From positions 123,336 through 187,335 of the forward strand of contig MNCI01007750.1 of the NCBI GenBank assembly GCA_015680685.1: 64,000 nucleotides of DNA, read 5' to 3'. The DNA is from Gnetum montanum (taxonomy: Eukaryota > Streptophyta > Gnetopsida > Gnetales > Gnetaceae). A program made the translations under genes and the position numbers. The notes beneath the pieces were generated by a model, which was given only the letters and a program-made list of their open reading frames with translations, had not been told where the DNA came from and did not search any database. Shown piece by piece: positions 45,224 to 57,899 of this stretch (within the stretch, counting starts at the first letter, position 1; each line of letters begins with the position of its first letter).

Positions 45224-48200
45224 TCACTTTAAATATTTGTCGAACCATTCCAACATTTTGCTTTGAGCGTCTTCAGCATGCTTGACAGCAACTTCATCTT
45301 TCTCATCATAGCGGACAGCCCAGCCATGGGCAACGCCAGGATAAATTGTCACAAAGCTATCTATCTGAGAAAGTTGAGAACTGAATTAGAGTGAGTTTGA
45401 AGATTTTATATATTTAAAAGATTACCAATAAATACCTTGTAACCGTATGATTTTGCCCACATAACATTGCATAACATAATTGAGGATGAAAATATTTTCC
45501 TCCAATGGCTCTCAAAAGCTCTCTCTTAACAAAATGAAAAATAATTGCTAACAATCCTTGTAAACTTGTCTTAAAGTTACTACTCTAGCCTGAAATTGAT
45601 TAAAGTGATTTCCCAATAGATCTTTAGGATCTTTTTCTCTAAATGCTACTAAATTCATTTCTAGTTTCAGTCTCATTTTCAAATTTAATAAACTTTTAAA
45701 TTGTACAAATAAACATTATTTTGAGTAACAATATTCCTGATTAAGAATCACAGTTCCATTCTTATGATATCCAAGGTAGATAATTCAAAAAGATGCATCC
45801 ATTTGCATGCAACATACACAAATATTTAAGAACACTGACATCTCTTCCACCCTTTATAGGTGTGTGCGTGTGTTTTTTAAGTGGAACATATGCAAAAATA
45901 GAGAAAGGTCTGGAAATTACTAGATGCTAGAAAACTAGTTTTTTGTTATTCACATAATTCTTTTTTGCTTACCTCTGATTTGTTGGTGAGGGTTTTCTTA
46001 AACTCTTCTAATAGGTCAGGTGGACTAATCTTGTCAATTTCAGCCCCTAGTACTGCAATAGGTACCTGGACATCTAAAAGATAATAAACCAAATGTAAGC
46101 TGTAAATTGCTAGATTCCGTTTAGTCCATTATGATTTCATATATTGTTAGTTTTGGAAATACATTCAAACCCATACCTTTAATGTCTTCAACTGTAACAT
46201 TCGAGGGATGCAGCAGCACTCCTGCTTTAAGGTTGTTACCCTTAGCAAGATCTGCTACTACCTTGGCTGCAATGAAGACACGTCAATAATGTTGCAACTT
46301 TCATCATTTCAATTAGACAAACAAACATTTTTGTACATAAGGTTAATAACTAATCAACCTGCTTTTTCATGTTAAAATCACACGTCAAAGTTGTTCTCCA
46401 TTAAACACTTACCACCCCAACAAAATCCAGCAGCACCAATGGAAGATATGCCTTTACCCTTCAAAACTTCAATAACCACCAAAAATTCCTCAAATGCCTT
46501 TTCCTAATACAAAAAACACAGCAATGAATATATATAATTTTATCCTCAGGCAACAAAGATATCATAAGGAAAACGTTTACTGGCAATCCTTTGATGTTGG
46601 TGATGTGCTACAAAGAATGAAACAATTTTAAGTGCATCATTTACCGGTGGGTGGTTTTTACGCCACTCTTCACGCACAGTAATTCCAGGTTTGAATGAGT
46701 CCCCATGTAAGTAATCAGGCACAATCACAAAATATCCAGCTTTCATTACTTTATCAGCAAGTTTTCTGTGCCATGTTAGATAGGATATCAAAATTTGCGG
46801 TACTCAATTTGCTAAGAATGAACATAAAATTAACATTTCAGATGAGAATTTAATTAACATGGCACGGCTGAAGGATAAAATAAATTAACTAATACAACAG
46901 TCCGATTAGAGAAATATTATCATATAACTAAGAAAAGAAATAAATAAACAAACTGAAATATAGATTCTCAGTAACCTTTTCCTCCAATATTATATTCACA
47001 TAATTAGAAGTTCTATCAATTAGCATCTTCTTTTCCCTTGACACTAGGAATCACATAAGTCATTCTTACCTTAAAAATTTGATAGCGGCAGCAGAAATCT
47101 TATGAAACAAATTTCCCAATTTAAATGAAATATTTTTTATGAGTTAATAGTAAGTGGTACCAATTAACTTCTAAGATGAGGATTCAAAACTACTCTGGTC
47201 TGATTTTAGATTGTAAGAAGCAAAATATCATAAGTTCTAAGATGTTGCAATAGCCTTTTAAAAATCATATACAAACATTGTCTTAGTAAAAAGTCTAAGC
47301 CATGTAGTTGGCTAAGAAGTCATATTAGATATCTTTCTTTTTTTGTTACAAGTAGCTTTGTAAAGTTCAGCTGGAAAGACCAGACATGTTCTAAACTGTT
47401 TCAACCAATCTAAATATGCAACAGTATAATTCTTACGAGCTGTGAAATTCAACAAATCTAACTATGCAACAACATATGTCCTAGAGGTTGTGAAGTTCTG
47501 TCCTAATATAGCAAATAGTTAGAAGATGTTACCTCAGTAAAGGAGCATCGTATCCTGCAGCAAAAGCAAAACCACCAATGAAATACAGATGTCAGTATTG
47601 GCCCTTAAATATTTCGTCTTAACTAAAGACCATCTCATCTGACTGAACGGTTAGCAATACCTGGTGCTGCAGCTGAGTAATAAAATTCATAACATTGAAA
47701 TTGAGGTATTTAGTTACATCAGACATAGGCCTAAGGATTTACTGGACAGTTACATTTTTGTACCACAACTTTTTAGAATTTATCCTGTCACAATGACAAG
47801 TCTTACCAACAACCTATACTTCATTAAGGTAAAATAACATATTAAAACACATAAAACTTTAACCAAGACCTCAGTGTAAAGTAATCATAAATTTCCCTGT
47901 ACATAACTAATCATGAAAAGTTTATTGGTAAGCCCTAAAACCAACCGTTAGCTAACTTCTACCAGCCAATTATCATTTGGAAGGTAACCCGTTAATATCT
48001 GAATTGAAATTAGGGAGAAATATAACGTTCCCCAGATCATCGTTAGTGTCACAAGACAGGCACTAACTTGTGATACTTAGCAATGTTTGCAACATGGTAC
48101 GAAAAATTTAACTTGTGCCTACGATGGGTTGCCTGCTCAACACAGTTACACAGCTTAACTTAAAAAAGCGTTTTTGATACGCTAACTTTACAAATTCCTG

Positions 48201-48489
48201 TTGGACTCTTTGTATTCTTTCCGGATTTCACTTATAGAGGTGTAATGTGTTAAAACTTTGGATTCAACATCTACCGTAATTTAACATCTACAGATTCAAA
48301 CAACAGGACAACATGGGCTTCAAGATTTGAAATCATACCAAAGACATCTGAAACGAGAAGAACAGCAGCATCCGAAGAAGAGGAGCCGGATACATAAACA
48401 TCCAGATGTTGCCATTTCTCAACTCGGCCATAGTCATTATCAGGCTTGTTACATGGGGGAGCAGGGACGCAGCACGCGGCACTTGCCAT
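45224..48489 (-). CDS. Dienelactone hydrolase family protein, seven exons
   Basis: Exons in reading order: 48489-48339, 47554-47533 (22 bp), 46765-46645, 46503-46413, 46266-46177, 46073-45973 and 45364-45224. All introns are GT-AG. The 717 coding bases give 238 residues, the usual length of this alpha/beta-hydrolase family. The catalytic triad is visible: Cys126 in GFCWG, Asp172 in LGAEIDKISPP and His205 in VAHGW, almost the spacing of bacterial dienelactone hydrolase (Cys123, Asp171, His202). Asp48 in SDVFGYDAP lies near the oxyanion region. There is no signal peptide or membrane segment, so it is probably cytosolic. Family members open dienelactone-like rings; the plant substrate is unknown. 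The start is chosen because the N-terminus with paired Cys and Pro residues resembles plant homologues. No stop or frameshift disturbs it. Confidence 0.93.
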
Positions 48490-48740
48490 GTCGATAACTT
48501 TTCTGCGTCTAATTTCCTTGCACAGCTTTTCAAGAAATCACAAACCCCGCAAGTCTGAAGAACAATTGGCTTCAAAGTTTGTCCCGCGGATGTATCTGCT
48601 GAATTCACATTCAGGACGCCTCCGTTTCGGGATGTGGTCCATACCTTCACAGGTCAGAACCGTAGAACCGACGAGAATTACGGACACAGGAAGAGATGGA
48701 ACAATCAGCAGATTTATTGCCCACGATCGGCTTCGCAAGA
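48490..48740 (-). promoter_or_regulatory. CpG-rich 5' flank of the hydrolase gene
   Basis: About 250 bp upstream of the ATG (with exon 1) hold some two dozen CpG sites, while the rest of the window is AT-rich and CpG-poor. That suggests an unmethylated 5' untranslated region and promoter. No convincing TATA box was found. Confidence 0.5.
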
Positions 48741-49629
48741 ATTCAAACGTAATACTACAATTGCTCAAGTTTTTCAAACATTTTGTCAGAGCATGAGGGC
48801 TGTGTCATCCAAAAGGCATACCTTGGACCATGCCAAGATTTGCGTAAATTTTTTCATAGCATAATTTATGCGGTTGTCATAGCAATGTTGAAATACATGT
48901 GGTGTAGATAGATGACTTTGATGACCATGCTAGGATGAAGTTCTCCTCGTGATGACTTTAATGGCTTTTTAAGTTCGAGAAACATGAGGCAACTTTGAGA
49001 TGGGTGCAAGTGAAACTCGAACCCAAATCAAAACTGAAACTGGATCTATTTTCATTATATCTATTCTGAACCTTGAAAAGATCGTCTAGAAAATTCTTGA
49101 GTGTACTTGAATGTAACCTATTGCATAAAAATATGGTACTCATCTTTAGTGTTATTTGTATTATCTTCAATGTTATTTGTATGCATTATATATATATATA
49201 TGTTCTTCTCAAGAAATTTTGAGTCATCTACCTATTTCAACTCTTTGATGATGAGATCCCATTCATACTTTGCTAATTATGCATTGCCAATGATGAATAA
49301 AAGTGGATAAATAGTTTGTCTTTGCATAATTAAAGCATCCCTGAATACTATTCTGATAAAAATGTTTCTTCTTCTTATGTTTTCCCAAAGTTTTTGAAAT
49401 AATTCTCATTTTACCAATTTGCAAATTTGCTTAGGATTAAAATAAATAATGTGGTTTGGAATAGTTCATTTATTGTGGGCTTCCATTGTCACTTTTTTTT
49501 TTGAGTATTTATTCAATAAGGATTCAAAAATATTATGAGTGTAGGCTATATATTGAACATATGGTAACAAAACATGACATACAATCTTGAGATGGGTATT
49601 TACTATTTAATGAAGGAAAAACAAACCTA
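48741..49629. other. Intergenic; short (TA)n repeat
   Basis: No gene is supported. A TA dinucleotide run lies at about 49186-49201. The DNA beyond about 49630 is gag of element G. Confidence 0.6.
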
Positions 49630-50968
49630 AATGAAAGGACATAGAGTCTCCCTAGTTTTATTATGAAGTTCATCTATGATATGGTGTAGCTACTCCTTTT
49701 GAGAAAAGCTTAGCCTAAGCATCAATAAGAAGAGAATAGTATCTACCTAAGGTTGCATCAAGGGACTCATGGTTACCTTATCTCCACCCTGAATTTGGTT
49801 TCTTAAGTTGAACATCCTGATAGATACCGATTCCAAGAACCATTACCAACATTCAGCTTCTTTGATGATTGTCATTGGAAAAAGTTTTAGCTTTTGTCAT
49901 TCATTCTTAATATTCTACAAGGCGAAGACATCATGGAAGGCTTTTAAGTAATGTTGCACACCTGCATTGTAGCCTTCTTCAAACTTTGGGCTATTGTTCA
50001 TATCTAATTTGGTGATTTTGCCATCCCTTTGATGCTTACTAGGGATGTGCATTGTCTCTTGGATGTTTATCATGCTTCTTGTGGCAAGCAACAATCCATC
50101 ATGGTCATCTTTCTCATCATGGTCCTTGTCATGACCATGTCTTCCTTGGTATTACCTACTTTGCCTTCTTTCATGATGGTGTCCATCTCATTATTCATGT
50201 TTACCTTCCCTTTTATCATCTTTGTGATGATTCCTTTTGTCATCACCACCTAGTCTCCTGTCATTGCCCCTCTTTCTTTGGTCATATTCACCTTTTGTCA
50301 AAGCTTGATGATAATGATGAGGATGAAGATGGAGAGCTAGGAGAGTTGTGTCAACTTGCTCTCCTTCTTTGGTCTCTTTGCTACATGTTGGAAGACATTG
50401 GCCTTAAGGTCCCCTTTATTTTGGGTCTAGCTCTCCCCTTGCCTTAGTTGCTTGCCAAGGTTGAATGCAACCATAGATGGTTCAAGTCATTTCTATTGAG
50501 GGGTGGAGGACTTTGGCGTTGAGATCTAGTAGATAGGTAATCAGTATCCTCTATTTTTAATTGCAATGTTAAGTGAATAGGGGCCTCATTCCTCTTGGAA
50601 GCCTTATAGCAAGCTTCCATGAATATGTCTTTGTGAAGCTAGGTCTCTATAGGTTGGTACTCCTTGGAGATCTCATCATCTATCTTGTAGTTTAGAGCTA
50701 CTACTTCAAGCCTTAGTTTAATCAATGCTACCATAAGCATTGATGACATTACTCAATTAGGTGGCAATATTATATTGCCCTCCAGGTCTCTTCATCATAA
50801 TTGTTTGTTTTGGTGAAGAATAAAGATGAAATCCAGATAATATGGATTCATTTGTTAGTAGACAACTTTTATCTATTGTGGTTCCTCATTTTGGTTCTTT
50901 GTGGTTTTGTCATGTGCTAACATGGAATCATTGGCAGGTGAGAAATCTACCCTATGAGAAGAAGACAT
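49630..50968 (-). pseudogene. Element G gag (C-type), 3' truncated
   Basis: On the minus strand it starts at ATG 50968 (Met-Ser-Ser-Ser-His), as in C. The Gag core lies near 49700-49990 with AFHDVFAL, QKLKLFPMTIIKEAE and LGRYYSLL. Stops and shifts occur throughout. It ends within the core near 49630, so no zinc knuckle or pol follows. Plus-strand frames at 50029-50447 are shadows. Confidence 0.7.
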
Positions 50969-51083
50969 CTTTATTTTGCAAGTGTGCCTTAAAATAAAAT
51001 AGTAGTATTTTGAGATGATAAATTATGTTAAGTGCTGATAACAAACCTTGAATAATCCTAGCTATCTAAAATACTAGCACTAA

Positions 51084-51103
51084 GTCTGTGAAAACAATGC
51101 TAA
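51084..51103 (-). other. Element G primer binding site (degenerate)
   Basis: On the minus strand TTAGCATTGTTTTCACAG follows the LTR end and matches the first half of C's site TTAGCATCATTGTC. Confidence 0.55.
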
Positions 51104-51540
51104 TGATGATTGATAGAGTAAACCTACGCTCAACCATACAAATGACAAGTATTCACACATGATTTGATTAAAATTTGTTGACTTAAAACTAGTTGAATGC
51201 TTTAGATAACCAGATGTTAAGATGTTAATTGTTGTCTTCCCAATCATGCTTGCGTGGGCTCAAGTTGTATGGTTAAGTGTGATTAAAGCATATGATTGTT
51301 CTTTTAATTATTAAAATATTTAAAATATTGAAATATTGAAACATTTACTCTATTACTAAAACTATGAAAATAAACTGCAAGAATCTAGCTAAGAATTGGA
51401 ATCAAAAGTTGTTTTTTGTGCATCCAAGTGCTAGTATTTATAGGATTGCATAGATCCCAAGACATCGCATCAACAATGATGTAGGATGAGGTAAAATATC
51501 GTAGATATGATATCGCATCTATGAAAAAATTGGTTTATCA
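51104..51540 (-). repeat. Chimeric LTR: F 3' U3 joined to G U5
   Basis: Only 437 bp. 51340-51540 matches the U3 of F's 5' LTR (63600-63836), including TATTTATAG and the GATATC-like array. 51104-51340 matches an LTR U5 end, and a primer site follows, so this part belongs to G. A polypurine tract lies on one side and a primer site on the other, and about 450 bp of an LTR are missing in the middle. Confidence 0.7.
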
Positions 51541-51549
51541 TACCCCCAC
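51541..51549 (-). other. Polypurine tract of F
   Basis: TACCCCCAC on the plus strand, i.e. GTGGGGGTA on the minus strand, directly before the 3' LTR. Confidence 0.8.
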
Positions 51550-51739
51550 GACTAACTAGAAACTCATCCTCAAGTTAAAACAAAATGAGGATATAGTTCC
51601 TTACAAAATTGAGAGGTAGATTTAACTCAACATGCTTAACTATTTACATGACTCTTGAATGCCACATTGGTGTTTTTACAAAATGACATAGTTGACAACT
51701 AACAAGATAAAAAAAAAATTGAAGTAGCTCGATGTGGTT

Positions 51740-54530
51740 CTATGTTCCAAGTGGTGGAGGCTCTTCCACAGGCTTCTTCTCTTTATCATCAAGCTTCTAA
51801 AATTGATAATGGTTTAAGAGCACTTGAAATTTCTCTTCCTCTATCCTTGAATCATGTACCATCCATGCTAAATGGGCAATGTTTGATTGAGTTGGTATGT
51901 TCCATGGGCATGACAGTTGCGGGAACATTTTGTTGGCTTTAACATACCATGCTGCAAACTACTGTCATTTTTTCTCAAAAGCTCTCACTACATTTATGAG
52001 TCCTTGGTAGTGAGAAATTATGCATGCCAAGTTCATTGCTACATCTTTCTACCCTTGGTAGCTAGGCTTCACAACTTCAAGTTCTAAGTTTGTGACATGT
52101 AATTCCTGCAAACCATCTTTCCTATCAACAAAATATTTCTTGTACAAGGCATACACTGCTACTACCTATTGCTTGAGCTCATTCCGAGGCTAGCCTATTG
52201 TTAACATGGCCAAGTTATCTTATTGGAGATTTGCTAACCTTATGTATTCTACAAGATCCTCTATCTATAGGTCTTTGTTTTTGATTTCAACTTGGTGGAT
52301 GTGGGCTAAACTGTCCAAGATGGGTTGCCAATCTAGAGTTTGAGTAATGATGGAATTGATCTTGGATTTTTCCATTTAGATTTCCTTCTCATTTATTTTC
52401 TTGTACATGTCCACTTAGTTCTGAAAATGCTTTTTGAGCTTCTCATGTTTTTTGGTCTCATTTTGCCACATGCGTTTCTCAGTGGCTGACTTTTGTTAGA
52501 TTGCGTGGACTTCTTCTATTAATAAGGTCCTATTTTCTCGGGTCAATTTACTCATGTCTTGGTTAATTCTAATGAGTTGTTATCATAATTGATGAATACC
52601 TTTCTTGAGCACATTTTTTTGCTTTTCTATATCTATCAACCTTGTGTTATCAGTAGTGAGCTTCGTATTCTCCTCTTCCAAGGCTATGAAAGCTTTGGTG
52701 TGTGCATATGTTTGTGCTTCGGCTACTAAGGAATTCTACACCGCCTTCTCTCGTTCCATCTCTACATGTATGTTGTGGGTAATCAATTACCTCACCTAAT
52801 CAGTTCTAAACTATTTAAGTTGGTCTGGGGCAAAAAATCATGCAAGATCTCGTACTTATAATCTTAAAGCTGCTAATTTTGCTTGCAATCTCTACACTTC
52901 ATGTTTGACATGTTCTACCCTCATTTTAGCCATTACTAGCTTTTATTTTATGGTAATTAAGTTAGACTGCATTGTAGTGATATCACTTGGAATATAAAAT
53001 AGGTTTTGCATGAGTTGGCCAGTTTACAACACTCTATCTAGGACATCTTCATGTTTAGCAGGAGTCATTAACATACCAGCTAGCATTTGGACATCCTTAG
53101 CTTCAAAGATATTAGCTGGTGGCACAATAGAAACATTGAAGGACTTGTTGATGTGATCATTTATAACTTTAGCTACTCCTACTGCATCTTGGTATTGCAT
53201 AATCACTACTATGGTACCTTCATTAGTTTCTAACATGACTTGAAATGATGTAGCGTTCTTCGAAATTTTTTGTGCCTAGTCTTTCTCTCTTTCTACTTGT
53301 AATGACACTTGCCCACTCATAGGATTTATTGAAACTATGGACCTTACAAAGTATTCTCTAACTCTGTAAAGATTGGAGCCCTCTCTTGCTCCCCAATTGA
53401 TTGTATCTATGATTTGATGCAGATGGCTCATTAAAGGTTAGTAGTCTTGTGGAGGTGGTGGAGCTTGTTGTTTTGGTTTATCTCTAGCAAGTGTTTGATT
53501 ACTAGGTCCTACTCGTTGCTATTGCTCGGTAGCTAGAATGTTACCAGCAAGAGTTGAACCTGAAGCTCCTTTAGTGCCTACTAGCTTCTCCAACTAATCT
53601 TTCTTTGATGGCACTAGCTTTGACATTTATGCATAAGAGGCATTCTAGGCTTTCCTTGGGACATCATTAGTGTGACCCAAAATCCTTGCTTGTTTACAAA
53701 GTCTCCTTATTAGCCAAGGAAATGGTAGTGTTGGTTTCCCTATCTTCTTCTCCTTGAACCATCTTTGAATCTCCAAGAAGATTAGATGCACGATGTTAGC
53801 ATTGAATTTTCCCATTAGTATTGAACTTTCTCTGGCTACATATGTGGAGATTCTGTTGAGCCTCTTCATTAGGAATAGATGGTAAGTCCCAATCTTGAAA
53901 TAAGTCTTTTCTTTGGTAGTCATCTTGCTGTAATATTTATCTTCTTTGTCGTTGGCCTTTTGTAGTCATAATTTCTTAGCAAATGTATCAAACCTTATCA
54001 AGATTTGTGCCACATTGGCTTCTTCATTTGGGATGTTCAAGGCCTTAGTAATTGCCTTAACAGAGTAGGGAATAAAGACTCCTTCTATCTTCACAATTGC
54101 ATCATCTTGTTTATTTTTCCAAAATTGATAGGCTTCTCCTAGTTACCATTTTGCATTGTTGGATAATGTTGGTCATAATGAAGATGTTTGAAGTGGTGTT
54201 CAAATAGCTTCAAGAGCAAACTCCATGAATAGTCCAAAGTTTAATTCCACAATGACTATGGACATGATGGACTTTTCTTGGATGTCCTAGAGTCATTCAT
54301 TGGACAATGTGAGATGTTGTCCCTATTTTGGTGTTGGTGGCGCTTTTGCCTTAGCTTGCATTGACTACATAGTGGTAGGAGTATGTTGATGAATACTAAA
54401 TGATTGGGCCTCCTACTTAGCATGTTTAGCTTGTGGGGTTTGTTCTCTTGCTGAGCCTTTGCCACGAGCCTATGGGCCTTTTGCTACCATGTTGGGAAGG
54501 TCCTTTAGCTGCTAGTCTCTTTGGGGCCAT
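51740..54530 (-). pseudogene. F aORF, extra 3' retrotransposon protein
   Basis: On the minus strand from ATG 54530 (Met-Ala-Pro-Lys-Arg) to TAG 51742; 2791 bp, so at least one indel. It has the conserved block (53923-53645) with FKIGTYHLF, STYVARESSILMG and LPFPWLIRRLC, a linker (near 53236-53024), and a coiled-coil-like region to about 52000. The C-terminus has the Glu-Glu-Pro motif. TAA at 52417-52415 and TAG at 51799-51797 match stops in other copies. Function unknown. Confidence 0.75.
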
Positions 54531-56640
54531 CTATAATCAATAAGAGTTTGATATTATCAAGGTGTTTAAATTGGTTCTTAATGGTTCATAATCCTTCTTG
54601 TACTCTTGGTTGATCAGGTTCTTAGCTTCTCCTATTAGTTATGATCTTTATTATGATTGCATAATTAGAAAATTTCAAAAAGAAATCCCTAAGTATTATA
54701 TCTCTAATTTTATGACCTTCTATAGTTATAATTTTCTTATTTATTTTGCCTATAGATGGTTGATATGGTTATTTGGGAGGATTAGTTTAAGTCATTTGGC
54801 TTAAATTTGATTAGTTATTTATGATATTCTTAGTTTTATCTTTATACTTACCCTTATATTATCTTTTGAGTGTGAGTAAACTTTAGCTCACTTTTCTCTA
54901 ATTAAGTGTAACAGACTCCCCCATGACTATGTTGGGCACTCTGGGATCAACAGGGTTTAAGAATTTCTCAATTTAGAGTTGCAATGAGGAAGTTATGACA
55001 TCGGGAAGTTTGTTTGCCAGAGCTTAGAAAAATAGTAAAACTTCTTTTTCATTGAAATGGTAGAATGAAAATTTTTCTAACTCTTGCACATATATATCCT
55101 ATTTTTATGGGCATGACATTGTAGTTGTGACATTGTAGGTGATACAATGTTGTAACTATGACATCACCCTTGAAAAATTTTAAATTTTTGACAATTTTTG
55201 ATGGAAATAATGAGTCAATTAGATGATTTGGAAGACATAGAGACTATCTAAAGGGTCATGGATCATAGATGATGCCTTAAATTCAAAAATTTAACATTTG
55301 AAAGTCATAAAGAAGGAATCTTGGGCAATGAAAGTTTATTGGATGTATATGAGATGGATTATAGATTCTTAGTAGATGGACAAGTTATAATAATTTGTGG
55401 AAAGTGTCCTTTGCGTATTAACATGTTTGGAAGGCACAAGATGATGTGGAATTGCTTGTCAAGTATGAGGTACAAGAGTTATACAAATGGGTCCTCCCCG
55501 AAGTATGCTTCAACTTTTAGTGCCCTTATATAACCATGCCTAAAAGTGTCTGTAGGCACTTAAGGAGTTAAATGTAAGACATACTTGTCTAGCAAAACAC
55601 ACATGTTAATATTGCTAGACTAGGAAAATAACATTATATTATTCGAAACCATAAAGCTATGATTAAATATACTAATGAGGTGAAGTGGAATGTAGAAGGG
55701 ATTGTAGAAATCAAGATGTGAGGTGTCTTACCATAAGCATAATGAATCCTTATGTGTGATGTGTGGTTAAAGTAATCATTAGCCTTTTTGTCCAAGATTC
55801 AAACCAAGTCCAAACCACTTTTTAGTGACATCACATTGTTTCATCCCTAGGATGAACAACCACAAGACTACCACTGTTGCAAAAAGTATTACCACTTGGC
55901 AATGGGTTTCAAAGAAGGAGTTTATTAATATCATATTTATTTATTTATTTGATTTTCAAGAAGTCACCTACCTTTAGGCATGGATAACATGTATTACTAG
56001 TGACATGGTAAGGAAACACTTATTGTCCTTTTACTTTCATTTTTCGTTAGAACTCAAGAGAATAATACATCCTTAACAACAAGATAGGACTCACAATAGT
56101 ATGACTAGAGAATCCACAAGTTCCCTTGATGCCACACCCTTTTCATTCACACTTGGTTCTTCACTCTTCTCTCTATGCATAATTATCACAAGTTTATTCA
56201 TAGTTTTATTGTGAAAAGAATACCATTATGGCCATGGTAAGAACCTATTATTGTTGGAAATGAGTGGATGGATGGCATGGTCTCACTGTATATGTAATTA
56301 GTCCTTTGTGATATGATAATATAGGATAATCTTCACCTTATTGGGACTACATCTTGCTTTATTTCTTATGCTCTATTGAAAAATCAACAAATATATGTGC
56401 AAGAGAAATAATGAAAGTATAGAAAAATTGTAAAAGATATCAAGAATTGCAAAGATAGCAAGAATGAAAAATTGTGAAAAGAATTTAGAAATGTCAAAGA
56501 ATAAGAAATCATTAAGAAATTGGATAAAAATATAAAAGTATGAGAAAAATATCAAAGACAATATGAAAAGGTAATAATAAAGTAAAAGATTCAGTATGGT
56601 ATCTACGTGTCACTTGGGACACCTCCACGACTATTATTAG
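54531..56640 (-). other. Non-coding spacer of element F
   Basis: It carries the shared islands on the minus strand: a GCATCAAGGGAAC variant near 56115-56140, ATGTTATCCATGCCTAAAGG near 55975-55995 and GGGTCCTCCCCGAAG on the plus strand near 55490-55505. The frames at 55321 and 56373 show no family features. Confidence 0.65.
55100..55166 (-). promoter_or_regulatory. Internal promoter-like block upstream of the F aORF
   Basis: Read on the plus strand, ATGACATTGTAGTTGTGACA, GATACAATGTTGTA and TATGACATC (55113-55165) parallel F's LTR block ATGATATCGTAGTTATGATA and GATACAATATTGTAGATA (63760-63805). A TATA-like CCATAAAAATAGG on the minus strand near 55098-55110 follows. The aORF starts about 570 bp downstream. 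Confidence 0.55.
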
Positions 56641-57830
56641 AAATAATCATCCAGAAGGTCAAACAGGTAGAGGATGATTTGATGGACTAGATAGAATCTA
56701 TAACAAAATTGGGATGTTTATAATAAGGCTTGACCTGTTGGATATTCACTAGAATGAGCTTATGTGGGGTGGCTAGATGGTAAATTTACATGTTGCCAAA
56801 TGGATAGGTTGCCTAGATGATATATGGTCCTTCCCATAGGGTTCAAAACTTAGCCTTTTGTGGGACATGATTAGGATTATAGTATAAGACCTTATCACCT
56901 AGTTGGATTGACACTTGGTGTATTCGTGCATCACGGCTATGCTTAGAGTAATTTTTATAGACTTTATTGCTCATGAGGGCTACAAGCCTATTCTCCTCTA
57001 AAAGGTTGAGATTCATACGTTGTTCTTTCAAGGCTAAGCTCAGGTCTAGGTCTAGTTTATTGGTAGTGGCTAGAGTTTATAGCTTTGTCTAAATTAAAAG
57101 CATATGTAGTTTATCGTAGACTAACTCGTAGGATGAATATCCAATGGGGAGTTTCCAAAGTCTTATAGGCCCATAGAGCATCATTTAACTTGGTGTTCCA
57201 ATCCTTCCTAAATCAACTAACCGTTCTAGTTAATATTGTTGTAATTTATCAGTTAGTTACTTCAACTTGATCATTTGCTTGGGGGTGATATGATGTGGTC
57301 AGTTTATGGTTTACCCCAAGTTGTTGCATGAGCTTCTTAAATGTAGCACCTGTGAAATGTGTTCCATTATCTGAGATGAGCATTCTTGGCACTCCAAATC
57401 TATTTAACACATGTTTTTGGAAACATTTGGTAGCACTCTTTACTGTATAATCCTTAACTATAACTACTTCTACCCACTTCATACAGTAATCAATGGTCAC
57501 TATGATATAAGCTTTCCTGTTTGACATCGGTGTAATGGGTCCCATGAAATCAATTCCCCATATATTAAATGGTTCTAATGGTTGATCCCATTATCATGGT
57601 CCTTCATTTCTACTCATTATTCCTCCATCCCATTGACATCTCTCACAAGATTGGATGAAGTTATGTGCATCCCAAAATATGGTAGGCCAAAAGTAGCCTA
57701 GCATCACTAGCTTAAGTATTATCCTACATCTAGCATAGTGACCACCACACGGTCCTTCATGTGCATCTGTAGGATCCTTTGTTGATTTTCTTTCAAAACA
57801 CACCATTGTACCAATCCACGAGCATAGATT
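56641..57830 (-). pseudogene. Element F integrase
   Basis: On the minus strand: a His/Cys zinc region with GHYARCRIILKLVMLGYFWP and SCERCQW (57806-57594), then the open core 57545-57249 with TIDYCMKWVE (Asp), SDNGTHF (Asp) and QVEVTN (Glu), so all three catalytic acids are kept. The C-terminal part (57031-56843) has LGDKVLYYNP. No chromodomain was seen. Confidence 0.85.
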
Positions 57831-57899
57831 TTGTAAATATTTCCATTTATCTCTATATATCTTTTTACTTTATGGAGGAACTATTCTCTTTATTTTTTA

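Noticed and set aside
48333-48796. Open frames on both strands over the hydrolase exon 1 and 5' flank
   Set aside because: Shadows of the real exon; they ignore the conserved splice site at 48339 and match no family.
49186-49201. TA repeat as a regulatory element
   Set aside because: A short simple repeat in AT-rich DNA; nothing nearby suggests a role.
50029-50447. Plus-strand frames with hydrophobic runs near 50.1 kb
   Set aside because: The minus strand here is gag of G; the hydrophobic residues come from antisense reading of Lys/Asp/His-rich codons.
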